From JAWBOD01 sp964651405 (GTDB lineage Archaea; Aenigmatarchaeota; Aenigmatarchaeia; Aenigmatarchaeales; Aenigmatarchaeaceae), in contig CAZYZB010000015.1 in assembly GCA_964651405.1 (NCBI GenBank), positions 1-19,425 of the forward strand: a DNA stretch of 19,425 nt, in the 5' to 3' direction. Numbering within the stretch: the stretch's first letter is position 1; every line of letters begins with the position of its first letter. The position numbers and the translations under genes were made by a program. This document shows, in pieces, positions 14,746 to 19,425 of the stretch. The notes under the pieces were generated by a model. It searched no databases. It was given only the letters and a program-made list of their open reading frames with translations, and was not told the DNA's origin.

Positions 14746-15189
14746 ACTCTAGAAAAGTACAAAGAAAAGAGAAATTTTAAGAAAACATCAGAATCATCTG
14801 GAGACAAGATTGTCGAATCAAATAGACCGATCTATCTTATTCATGAACACCATGCTTCTCATTTGCACTGGGATTTAAGACTTGAGATGGATGGAGTCTT
14901 GAAAAGTTGGGCAGTTCCTAAGGAGCCTCCTACTGATTCGACTGTCAAGAGGCTAGCAGTTATGGTTGAGTGCCATCCATTGGAATATGCAAACTTTGAA
15001 GGTGTGATACCAGAAGGACAGTATGGAGCAGGTAAAGTTACCATATGGGATAAAGGAACATTCGAACTAATAGAAAAAACTGAAAAAGGCTATGTAATAA
15101 AAATAAATGGACGAAAGCTGAAAGGAACTTTCGTCTTATTCAAGTTCAAACCACCGAATAATTGGTTGTTCTTTAAGAAGAAGGAATGA
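14743..15189 (+). CDS. stand-alone LigD-type DNA 3'-phosphoesterase
   Basis: This 148-residue protein is a full phosphoesterase (PE) domain of the kind fused to bacterial NHEJ ligase LigD. It removes 3'-phosphates and terminal ribonucleotides from DNA ends. The core HEHHASHLHWDLRLEMDG gives His36, His42, Asp44 and Arg46. Lys60, Arg70, Glu76, His78 and Tyr82 follow. Their spacing equals that of the catalytic residues of Pseudomonas LigD (His42, His48, Asp50, Arg52, Lys66, Arg76, Glu82, His84, Tyr88), all shifted by six. The FEGVIPEGQYGAG motif is also present. There is no ligase, polymerase or Ku in the window. Operon company with nth and an EndoIV-like gene suggests a role in base excision repair end cleaning. 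Confidence 0.93.
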   Translation: MTLEKYKEKRNFKKTSESSGDKIVESNRPIYLIHEHHASHLHWDLRLEMDGVLKSWAVPKEPPTDSTVKRLAVMVECHPLEYANFEGVIPEGQYGAGKVTIWDKGTFELIEKTEKGYVIKINGRKLKGTFVLFKFKPPNNWLFFKKKE

Positions 15190-15902
15190 AAATGAAGGAT
15201 ATTCTATTCAAGAAATGGAAAAATATTCATGAAAAGCCAGAAAGATATGATATTATTGCAGAAATTTTCGGTACAACTGAAATTGAAATCAAAAATATTT
15301 TAAATTTTATAGATTTTAAGGATAAAATAGTATTAGATGTTGGAGCAGGAACAGGAAGACTTTCAATACCTATATCTAAAATTGCTGAAAGAGTTTGTGC
15401 TATTGATCCAGAAGAAGAAATGCTAAACTCTTTGAAAGAAAAGATAAAGAAATATAGAATAAAAAACATAGAAATTAAGAGAGGAACAGCAGAGAAGATT
15501 CCTTATTCAGATAATTATTTTGACTGTGTAATATGTGCTTGGATACTTCATTATATAGATTATAAAAAAACTATTAAACAAATAAAGAGAGTTCTTAAAA
15601 AAGATGGATATTTAGTGATTTTAGATCATAATGGAAATGATGATTGGGAAAAATTATCAATTATAATAGATCCAAAAAATGCTGGCATGTATGAAAATAG
15701 AAACAATAAATTGCTTAAGCTAATTGAAGATTTTCATAAAGTTAAGAGAAAGGTAGTTAATAGCTTCATAAGATCCCCTAACATAGAGGCAGCAAAAGAA
15801 ATCATCAATGAAACAAGAGGTTTAAAAGCCTCTAAATATGTAGAAAAGAATAACATGTTAAAGATTTCAAATAAAATATTTTTTGTATTTGCTAAAAAAT
15901 GA
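15186..15902 (+). CDS. class I SAM-dependent methyltransferase
   Basis: The 238-residue protein has a Rossmann-type methyltransferase core. Motif I, VLDVGAGTGRLSIPISK (about 49-65), binds SAM. The acidic end of strand 2 is CAIDPEEEML. The post-I region KIPYSDNYFDCVICAWILHYID and IKQIKRVLKKDGYLVILDH are typical of UbiE/Methyltransf_11 types. The substrate cannot be named. The gene overlaps the phosphoesterase stop (ATGA). A second ATG two codons later (15192) has AAGGA at better spacing and could be the true start. Codons are more AT-rich and the protein richer in Lys, Ile and Asn than the repair enzymes upstream, which may mean a separate origin. Confidence 0.85.
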   Translation: MKMKDILFKKWKNIHEKPERYDIIAEIFGTTEIEIKNILNFIDFKDKIVLDVGAGTGRLSIPISKIAERVCAIDPEEEMLNSLKEKIKKYRIKNIEIKRGTAEKIPYSDNYFDCVICAWILHYIDYKKTIKQIKRVLKKDGYLVILDHNGNDDWEKLSIIIDPKNAGMYENRNNKLLKLIEDFHKVKRKVVNSFIRSPNIEAAKEIINETRGLKASKYVEKNNMLKISNKIFFVFAKK

Positions 15903-15903
15903 T

Positions 15904-15914
15904 GTGATTTAATG
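15904..15914 (+). promoter_or_regulatory. GTGAT ribosome binding site for the cupin gene
   Basis: GTGATTTAATG, identical to the site at 13827-13837, but here the upstream stop codon lies just before the motif (15900-15902) rather than inside it. Confidence 0.5.
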
Positions 15915-16250
15915 TTAATTAAAAAATCAGAAAGAAAAAAACATTCTAACAGTCCAAAATGCATAGCTTATGAATATCCATTTACAGATAAGGACATTAA
16001 CATAGCTTTTATAGAAATAAAAGGAAGATATCCTGATAAGAGCAGAGTTACAAACAAAGTTTGTAAAGAAATTGTTTTTGTCGTTAAAGGTAAAGGGAAG
16101 ATTGAAGTTAATGGAAAGGAATTATTAATAAGCGAAGGTGATTCGATATTTATTCAACCAAGTCAAAAATACTTTTTTGAAGGAAATTTAGAAATTATAA
16201 CATCTTGCCATCCTACTTGGTATTCAGAACAGCATATAGAATGTGATTAA
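15912..16250 (+). CDS. cupin-fold protein lacking usual metal ligands
   Basis: The 112-residue protein fits a single conserved barrel: KEIVFVVKGKGKIEVNGKELLISEGDSIFIQPSQKYFFEG corresponds to cupin motifs 1 and 2. The two histidines of motif 1 (HxH) are replaced by the NKVCKE region, and the motif 2 histidine is a tyrosine (KYFFEG). The glutamate of motif 1 and the glycine and proline turns remain. A histidine occurs later in TSCHPTWYSEQHIECD. It may therefore bind a small ligand rather than act as a metal enzyme, perhaps a sugar or nucleotide sensor or an isomerase. It sits between a methyltransferase and an EndoIV-like gene, and both junctions use the GTGAT start motif. Confidence 0.78.
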   Translation: MLIKKSERKKHSNSPKCIAYEYPFTDKDINIAFIEIKGRYPDKSRVTNKVCKEIVFVVKGKGKIEVNGKELLISEGDSIFIQPSQKYFFEGNLEIITSCHPTWYSEQHIECD

Positions 16251-16253
16251 GTG
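16243..16253 (+). promoter_or_regulatory. GTGAT ribosome binding site with nested stop and GTG start
   Basis: GTGATTAAGTG: the cupin stop TAA lies inside the motif, and the next gene begins at the GTG immediately after. This supports a GTG start at 16251. Confidence 0.5.
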
Positions 16254-17078
16254 AAAATCTGTTTAGGACCGTCTGGGATACCAATCTCTGCTGAAAGCAA
16301 CAGCTCAATAGACGGTGTAAAAAAAGTTGCGGAGCTTGGCCTTGATGCAATGGAAATTTCTTTTACTCACGGTGTTCACATGTCACTAGCAACTGCAAAG
16401 GAATTAGGAAGAATTGCAAAGGTTTTGGATGTTGAGCTTTCAATTCACGTCCCATACTTTGTTAACCTAGCAAGCTTAGATAAGAAAATAATAGAAGCAA
16501 GCAAGAAAAGAATAATAGATTCTTTAGAAAGAGGAGTTGAGATGAACGCCACTATCGTCGCTGCTCATGCTGGTTATTATGGGAAAGATAAGAAAAAATC
16601 AATTGAAATGATATTTGAAGCATGCAAGGAAATAACAGAATTAATCGAGAAAAATGATTGGAATATAGAATTTGGATTGGAAACTATGGGTAAACAAGCA
16701 TCATTTGGAACTTTAGAAGAAATAATAGAACTATGTAAGAAGTTAAAACATCTGGTTCCTTATCTTGATCCCTCTCATATTTATGCAAGAAATGGCGGTC
16801 AAATAGATTACAAAGATATGCTAGATAAATTAGAAACTTTAAAACTAAGAAAGTGGCACTCGCATTTTTCAGGCATAAAGTATTCTTTGGTTGGAATTGG
16901 TAGGGGTAATGAAAAAAATCATGTTCCAATAAAAATGGCTGGACCAGATTTCAAGCCTTTTGCAGAAGAAATCCTTAGAAGAAAGTTTGATATAACCATA
17001 ATCTCTGAAAGTCCTATTCTTGAGATAGATAGTTTATTAATGAAAAAAATATTTGAAAAATTAGGATATGAGTTTTAA
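16251..17078 (+). CDS. endonuclease IV-like AP endonuclease (TIM barrel)
   Basis: Endonuclease IV cuts at abasic sites and removes 3'-blocking groups. The 275-residue chain has most of the zinc ligand positions of the family in order: His66 (IHVPYF), His106 (AAHAGYYG), Glu144 (LETMG), Asp173 and His176 (YLDPSHIYA), His203 or His205 (WHSHFSG), His224 (EKNHVPI) and Glu253 (ISESP). The Asp that pairs with His231 in E. coli Nfo is not in the same place. A related sugar isomerase-like TIM barrel remains possible, but the order of ligands and the operon with nth and the phosphoesterase favour DNA repair. It is the last gene of the run; the next gene has its own promoter. Confidence 0.85.
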   Translation: MKICLGPSGIPISAESNSSIDGVKKVAELGLDAMEISFTHGVHMSLATAKELGRIAKVLDVELSIHVPYFVNLASLDKKIIEASKKRIIDSLERGVEMNATIVAAHAGYYGKDKKKSIEMIFEACKEITELIEKNDWNIEFGLETMGKQASFGTLEEIIELCKKLKHLVPYLDPSHIYARNGGQIDYKDMLDKLETLKLRKWHSHFSGIKYSLVGIGRGNEKNHVPIKMAGPDFKPFAEEILRRKFDITIISESPILEIDSLLMKKIFEKLGYEF

Positions 17079-17084
17079 CAGTAA

Positions 17085-17094
17085 AGTATAAATT
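17085..17094 (+). promoter_or_regulatory. TATA box for the CxxC protein gene
   Basis: AGTATAAATT is centred about 36 bp before the ATG at 17125, which allows a short leader that includes AAGGTT (17115-17120). The sequence AGTATAAATTCTA is nearly repeated before the next gene (17371-17383). Confidence 0.4.
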
Positions 17095-17124
17095 CTAATT
17101 TTATAATTAAATAAAAGGTTAAAA

Positions 17125-17367
17125 ATGGTTAAACCTAAATCTATTTTAATTGATCCTAAAAATGTCGTAAATATTACAGAATATTGGGAAAAGGTATGTG
17201 GAAACTGCCCAACAAAAAATTTAGATTCTAATGGCAATAACTATAACATAGTAACTATTGCGGACAAGGAATTTAGATTAAATATAGAGATTGCAGAAGA
17301 GTGTGCAAGATGTCATACATTCTTGTCTGAAGCCAGAAAAGACGGAAAACCTTTCTATATTATATAA
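17125..17367 (+). CDS. small protein with two CxxC motifs
   Basis: I do not recognise this 80-residue protein. It contains CGNC (Cys25, Cys28) and CARC (residues about 60-63), the layout of a zinc ribbon or a small metal-binding fold, separated by about 32 residues of predicted strands (NYNIVTIADKEFRLNIEIA). There is no signal peptide or membrane segment. An AT-rich promoter lies upstream and a further TATA box lies after it, so it is probably expressed alone. It lies between the EndoIV-like gene and purM and could be a nucleic acid-binding or redox protein. Composition matches its neighbours. Confidence 0.7.
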   Translation: MVKPKSILIDPKNVVNITEYWEKVCGNCPTKNLDSNGNNYNIVTIADKEFRLNIEIAEECARCHTFLSEARKDGKPFYII

Positions 17368-17372
17368 ATAAG

Positions 17373-17380
17373 TTATAAAT
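17373..17380 (+). promoter_or_regulatory. TATA box for the purM-like gene
   Basis: TTATAAAT, centred about 25 bp before the ATG at 17401, with no Shine-Dalgarno motif, suggests a leaderless transcript. Confidence 0.5.
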
Positions 17381-17400
17381 TCTAGACTGCAATTATCTTT

Positions 17401-18381
17401 ATGAGTGCATACAACACTACAAAACCTTTTACAGAAAAGATTCTTAGATTAATTCAGGAAACTTGGCCAAAAAGTGGTCCATTTAGAATTGAAAGAGTTA
17501 AAAATCAGGTTATAATCAGAAAAAATCCAAAAAATTGGAAAGATTATTTAGAAGTTGACAAAACAGATGGCATAGGAACCAAGGGCTCATTGCACTGGAG
17601 AATGAAAACTTTCTCATTTGCAGTTCAAGATGCATTTGCAATGAATGCAAATGACTTGATTAGAATTGGAGCAGAACCGTACAGACTACAAAACCATATA
17701 ATGCTACAAGAGGAAAATGAAGAAGTGATACTATCTATCATAAAAAGTTTAGCAGTTTTATGTAAAAGATACAAGGTAGCAATAACTGGTGGAGAAACTG
17801 CTATTTTAGATACATCTGATGGTTTGGAAATTGGAATAACAATGATCGGATTAGTAAAGAAGAGTGAAATTATTAGGCCTAATATAAAAGCTGGAGATAA
17901 ATTAATTGGTCTAGCGAGCAGCGGCATCCACTCGAATGGCCTGACTTTTGCAAGAAAAATACTTCATGATGCAAAAGAATTAATAAGACCAACAGAAATC
18001 TATTTGGAAGGAATAAAAGATGTGTTGAAAACCTATAGAAAAGAAATTCATGGGATGGTCCACATAACAGGTGGAGCCTTTACTAAACTAAAGGACATAT
18101 CGAATAAAAAAGTTGATATAAATATAGTAAGAGAACATAAACTTAATCCACAACCTATCTTCTTCTCCTTAATAAAAAAAGGTAAATTATCTGATGCTCA
18201 GATGTATAAAACATTTAACAATGGAATAGGCTTTATAATAGCTGTTAATAAAAATGCAGCACAAAGTGTTCTTAATATTATTAAGAAGTATTACAAGTCC
18301 GATATTATAGGTTCTGTAGAAAAAGGTAGTGGACAAATAAAAATAGAGTCAAAATTTAGCGATAAGAAGGTTATGTTCTAA
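17401..18381 (+). CDS. purM: phosphoribosylaminoimidazole (AIR) synthetase, PurM-like
   Basis: PurM closes the imidazole ring in purine synthesis, using ATP to turn FGAM into AIR. The 326-residue protein shows the family landmarks: VDKTDGIGTKGSLHW, DAFAMNANDLIRIGAEP, ITGGETAIL, GLASSGIHSNGLTFARKIL, GMVHITGGAFTKL and MYKTFNNGIGFIIAV. The N-terminus differs from the bacterial SYKDAG start, as expected for a divergent archaeal form. No other purine gene is in the window, so either the pathway genes are scattered or this is a repurposed AIR synthase-related protein. Its stop codon directly abuts that of the convergent HTH gene. Confidence 0.88.
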   Translation: MSAYNTTKPFTEKILRLIQETWPKSGPFRIERVKNQVIIRKNPKNWKDYLEVDKTDGIGTKGSLHWRMKTFSFAVQDAFAMNANDLIRIGAEPYRLQNHIMLQEENEEVILSIIKSLAVLCKRYKVAITGGETAILDTSDGLEIGITMIGLVKKSEIIRPNIKAGDKLIGLASSGIHSNGLTFARKILHDAKELIRPTEIYLEGIKDVLKTYRKEIHGMVHITGGAFTKLKDISNKKVDINIVREHKLNPQPIFFSLIKKGKLSDAQMYKTFNNGIGFIIAVNKNAAQSVLNIIKKYYKSDIIGSVEKGSGQIKIESKFSDKKVMF

Positions 18382-18579
18382 TTATTTTTTCAGTACTATT
18401 TTGTTTGTCATTCCATACTGCTGTTTCATTATTAAGTTTTTCTTTTCTAGATTTCTTATAATTCTATGAACTTTCACTCTTGAAAATCCAGTGCTTTTAA
18501 CTATTTCGCTTTGTGTAAGCGTTCCGCCATATTTTTCAATCTCATTTAGAATCTTCTTCTCTTCTGGAAGAAGGAACAC
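18382..18579 (-). CDS. small winged-helix DNA-binding protein
   Basis: The 65-residue protein is one winged-helix domain. Helix 1 is PEEKKILNEIEKYGGTLT, then comes QSEIVKSTGFSRVKVHRIIRNLEKKNLI, in which the recognition helix is SRVKVHRIIRNLE, then a wing with QQYGMTNKIVLKK. It resembles the HTH modules of MarR- or IclR-like archaeal proteins. The GTG at 18579 is the only standard in-frame start after the S8e stop, 26 bp downstream of it. No strong ribosome binding site is seen, so an upstream non-standard start (for example ATT or ATA) that adds about ten residues (TTKKAILD) cannot be excluded. It is probably co-transcribed with S8e. The target is unknown. Confidence 0.72.
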   Translation of the reverse strand: MFLLPEEKKILNEIEKYGGTLTQSEIVKSTGFSRVKVHRIIRNLEKKNLIMKQQYGMTNKIVLKK

Positions 18580-18605
18580 ATCTAAAATTGCCTTTTTGGT
18601 AGTCT

Positions 18606-18995
18606 TTATTTCTTTTCTTCAACTATTATACCGTTAACAACTCCATGCTGACTAGGACGAGATGTCACTTTAACCTTTCCTAATTCTGTCTTAACAATGC
18701 AGCCTTTGGTTATAACATTACTACGAGTATAGTGAGGATTGTCCAAATGCTCTAAAACCTCTAAGATTTTTGTATTTTCAGTTTTACCAGTTTTTGGATC
18801 AGTGACATTAATAGCGTCTATCTGAAGCAACCTTTGCTTTCTAATATTAGCAAGTCCTTCAACAACTTTCTTGTTCTTTGGTCCAAGTTTTACAGGAATG
18901 AAGTCGCTTCCAAAGTCTCTCTTTTTCTTTTTTCTAATTCTTTTATACAAACCGCCAGTAGACTTTCTCTTGCTACGAAACTGACTTAGTGCCAT
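18606..18995 (-). CDS. rps8e: 30S ribosomal protein S8e
   Basis: S8e is an archaeal/eukaryotic small-subunit protein. From the ATG at 18995 the protein is 129 residues, the normal size. It begins ALSQFRSKRKSTGGLYKRIR, with a lysine-rich stretch KKKKRD. The C-terminal block NPHYTRSNVITKGCIVKTELG and VTSRPSQHGVVNGIIVEE matches the family closely. A longer frame to 19040 adds residues (MRYLNIFIYN) that overlap the promoter. I reject it because GTGAT at 18999-19003 is spaced three bases before the ATG at 18995. The parvulin gene is divergent and shares an AT-rich promoter. Confidence 0.95.
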   Translation of the reverse strand: MALSQFRSKRKSTGGLYKRIRKKKKRDFGSDFIPVKLGPKNKKVVEGLANIRKQRLLQIDAINVTDPKTGKTENTKILEVLEHLDNPHYTRSNVITKGCIVKTELGKVKVTSRPSQHGVVNGIIVEEKK

Positions 18996-19023
18996 ATTAT
19001 CACTTACAGAATTGTAGATAAAT

Positions 19024-19035
19024 ATATTTAAATAT
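19024..19035. promoter_or_regulatory. palindromic TATA element between S8e and parvulin genes
   Basis: ATATTTAAATAT is a perfect palindrome. Its centre is 34 bp from the S8e ATG on one side and 46 bp from the parvulin ATG on the other. A start point about 27 bp away on each strand would leave a short leader for S8e and would include the GAGGTGAT ribosome binding site for the parvulin. Confidence 0.45.
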
Positions 19036-19064
19036 CTCATAAATTCAATAAGAACAATTATACT

Positions 19065-19072
19065 GAGGTGAT
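19065..19072 (+). promoter_or_regulatory. strong Shine-Dalgarno sequence of the parvulin gene
   Basis: GAGGTGAT lies three bases before the ATG at 19076 and is the best match to the archaeal anti-Shine-Dalgarno sequence in the window. It decides the start. Confidence 0.7.
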
Positions 19073-19075
19073 TTC

Positions 19076-19351
19076 ATGGTAGATAAAGTACATTGCGCTC
19101 ACATACTTGTTAAGACAGAACAAGAAGCTAAAGCAATAGTTAACCAGCTCAACAAAGGAGCTAACTTCTCTAAACTAGCAATGGAAAAATCTTTATGTCC
19201 TTCAGGTAAAAAAGGCGGAGACCTAGGAACTTTTGGAAGAGGTAGAATGGTTCGTGAATTTGAAAACGCTACATTCTCATTGCAAAAAGGTCAGACATCC
19301 CAACCAGTAAGAACTGAGTTTGGTTGGCATATCATAAAGAGACTGGAGTAA
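19076..19351 (+). CDS. parvulin-type peptidyl-prolyl isomerase
   Basis: The 91-residue protein is a single parvulin (PpiC/rotamase) domain that speeds cis-trans isomerisation of peptide bonds before proline. VHCAHILVKTEQEAKAIV opens the domain. FSKLAMEKSLCPSGKKGGDLGTFGRGRMVREFENATFSL contains the SGxxGGDLGxF and MVxEFE motifs. The end, GQTSQPVRTEFGWHIIKRLE, has the conserved FGWHII. There is no signal peptide or extra domain, so it should act in the cytoplasm, unlike PrsA or SurA. It has its own strong ribosome binding site and shares a promoter region with S8e, suggesting growth-linked expression. Confidence 0.95.
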   Translation: MVDKVHCAHILVKTEQEAKAIVNQLNKGANFSKLAMEKSLCPSGKKGGDLGTFGRGRMVREFENATFSLQKGQTSQPVRTEFGWHIIKRLE

Positions 19352-19360
19352 AGCCAATAG

Positions 19361-19386
19361 ACTTTTATTTTGTTTTCATTTCCTTT
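19361..19386 (+). terminator. T-rich terminator after the parvulin gene
   Basis: Ten bases after the stop codon the plus strand is rich in T (ACTTTTATTTTGTTTTCATT, then TCCTTT), as expected for archaeal intrinsic termination. It overlaps the putative end of a minus-strand gene. Confidence 0.4.
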
Positions 19387-19425
19387 ACATAAGTGGCCAG
19401 AACTGGCAGAGTAATATGATAATTC
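19365..19425 (-). CDS. possible C-terminal end of an unidentified gene, cut by window edge
   Basis: On the minus strand one frame is open from the window edge to a TAA at 19365-19367, giving NYHITLPVLATYVKEMKTK. The sequence looks coding (amphipathic, ending in charged residues), and a convergent arrangement with a 13-bp gap to the parvulin stop fits the compact genome. Only 19 residues are visible, so no family can be named and the call could be wrong. Confidence 0.3.
   Translation of the reverse strand, partial: NYHITLPVLATYVKEMKTK

Noticed and set aside
1..19425. CRISPR array, tRNA or rRNA genes, riboswitch
   Set aside because: No regularly spaced repeats, cloverleaf-like segments or rRNA motifs were seen; the longest gene-free stretch is only about 110 bp.

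Overview
The window looks like a contig from an uncultivated, AT-rich archaeon, probably assembled from a metagenome. Archaeal markers are a minimal histone (999-1199), aIF5A with its hypusine loop (1734-2126), ribosomal protein S8e (18606-18995), an archaeal class I CCA-adding enzyme, an Ogg2-type 8-oxoguanine glycosylase, Lrp/AsnC-type regulation, and TATA boxes about 25-28 bp upstream of start codons (leaderless transcripts). Compact gene spacing, small single-domain proteins and many short membrane proteins suggest a DPANN-like lineage (for example Woesearchaeota or Aenigmarchaeota). That placement is inference. No rRNA, tRNA or CRISPR array was seen.

Layout: (1) 1-2126 holds a transposase remnant, an unrecognised 210-residue protein, a histone, a Nudix hydrolase and aIF5A. 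(2) 2157-4375 is a divergent pair of a tandem-domain Lrp/AsnC regulator and a radical SAM protein, with an inverted repeat in the shared promoter region. (3) 4400-8821 is a MacB-like export system: ATPase, secreted or anchored beta-sandwich protein and FtsX/MacB permease as one minus-strand operon, with a divergent signal-peptide membrane protein. (4) 8848-10518 has Ogg2 convergent with a two-gene operon of a MscS-like membrane protein and a CBS-domain protein. (5) 10572-17078 is a tight ten-gene plus-strand run: CCA-adding enzyme (interrupted by an assembly gap), membrane protein, RNase Z, two membrane proteins, endonuclease III, stand-alone LigD-type 3'-phosphoesterase, methyltransferase, cupin, endonuclease IV-like protein. 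(6) 17125-18381 has a small CxxC protein and a PurM-like AIR synthase, each with its own promoter. (7) 18382-19425 has an HTH protein and S8e on the minus strand, a divergent parvulin, and probably the tail of one more minus-strand gene.

The most coherent theme is the ten-gene run. Two members mature tRNA 3' ends (RNase Z, CCA addition). Three act on damaged DNA or blocked DNA 3' ends (Nth, phosphoesterase, EndoIV-like). Ogg2 and a Nudix hydrolase elsewhere in the window add to a repair-rich neighbourhood. Many genes in the run are joined by a compact junction in which the upstream stop codon lies inside the GTGAT Shine-Dalgarno motif of the next gene. The 100-N gap inside the CCA gene is almost certainly artificial: the flanks share an exact 55-bp overlap, and collapsing it restores a single 450-residue frame.
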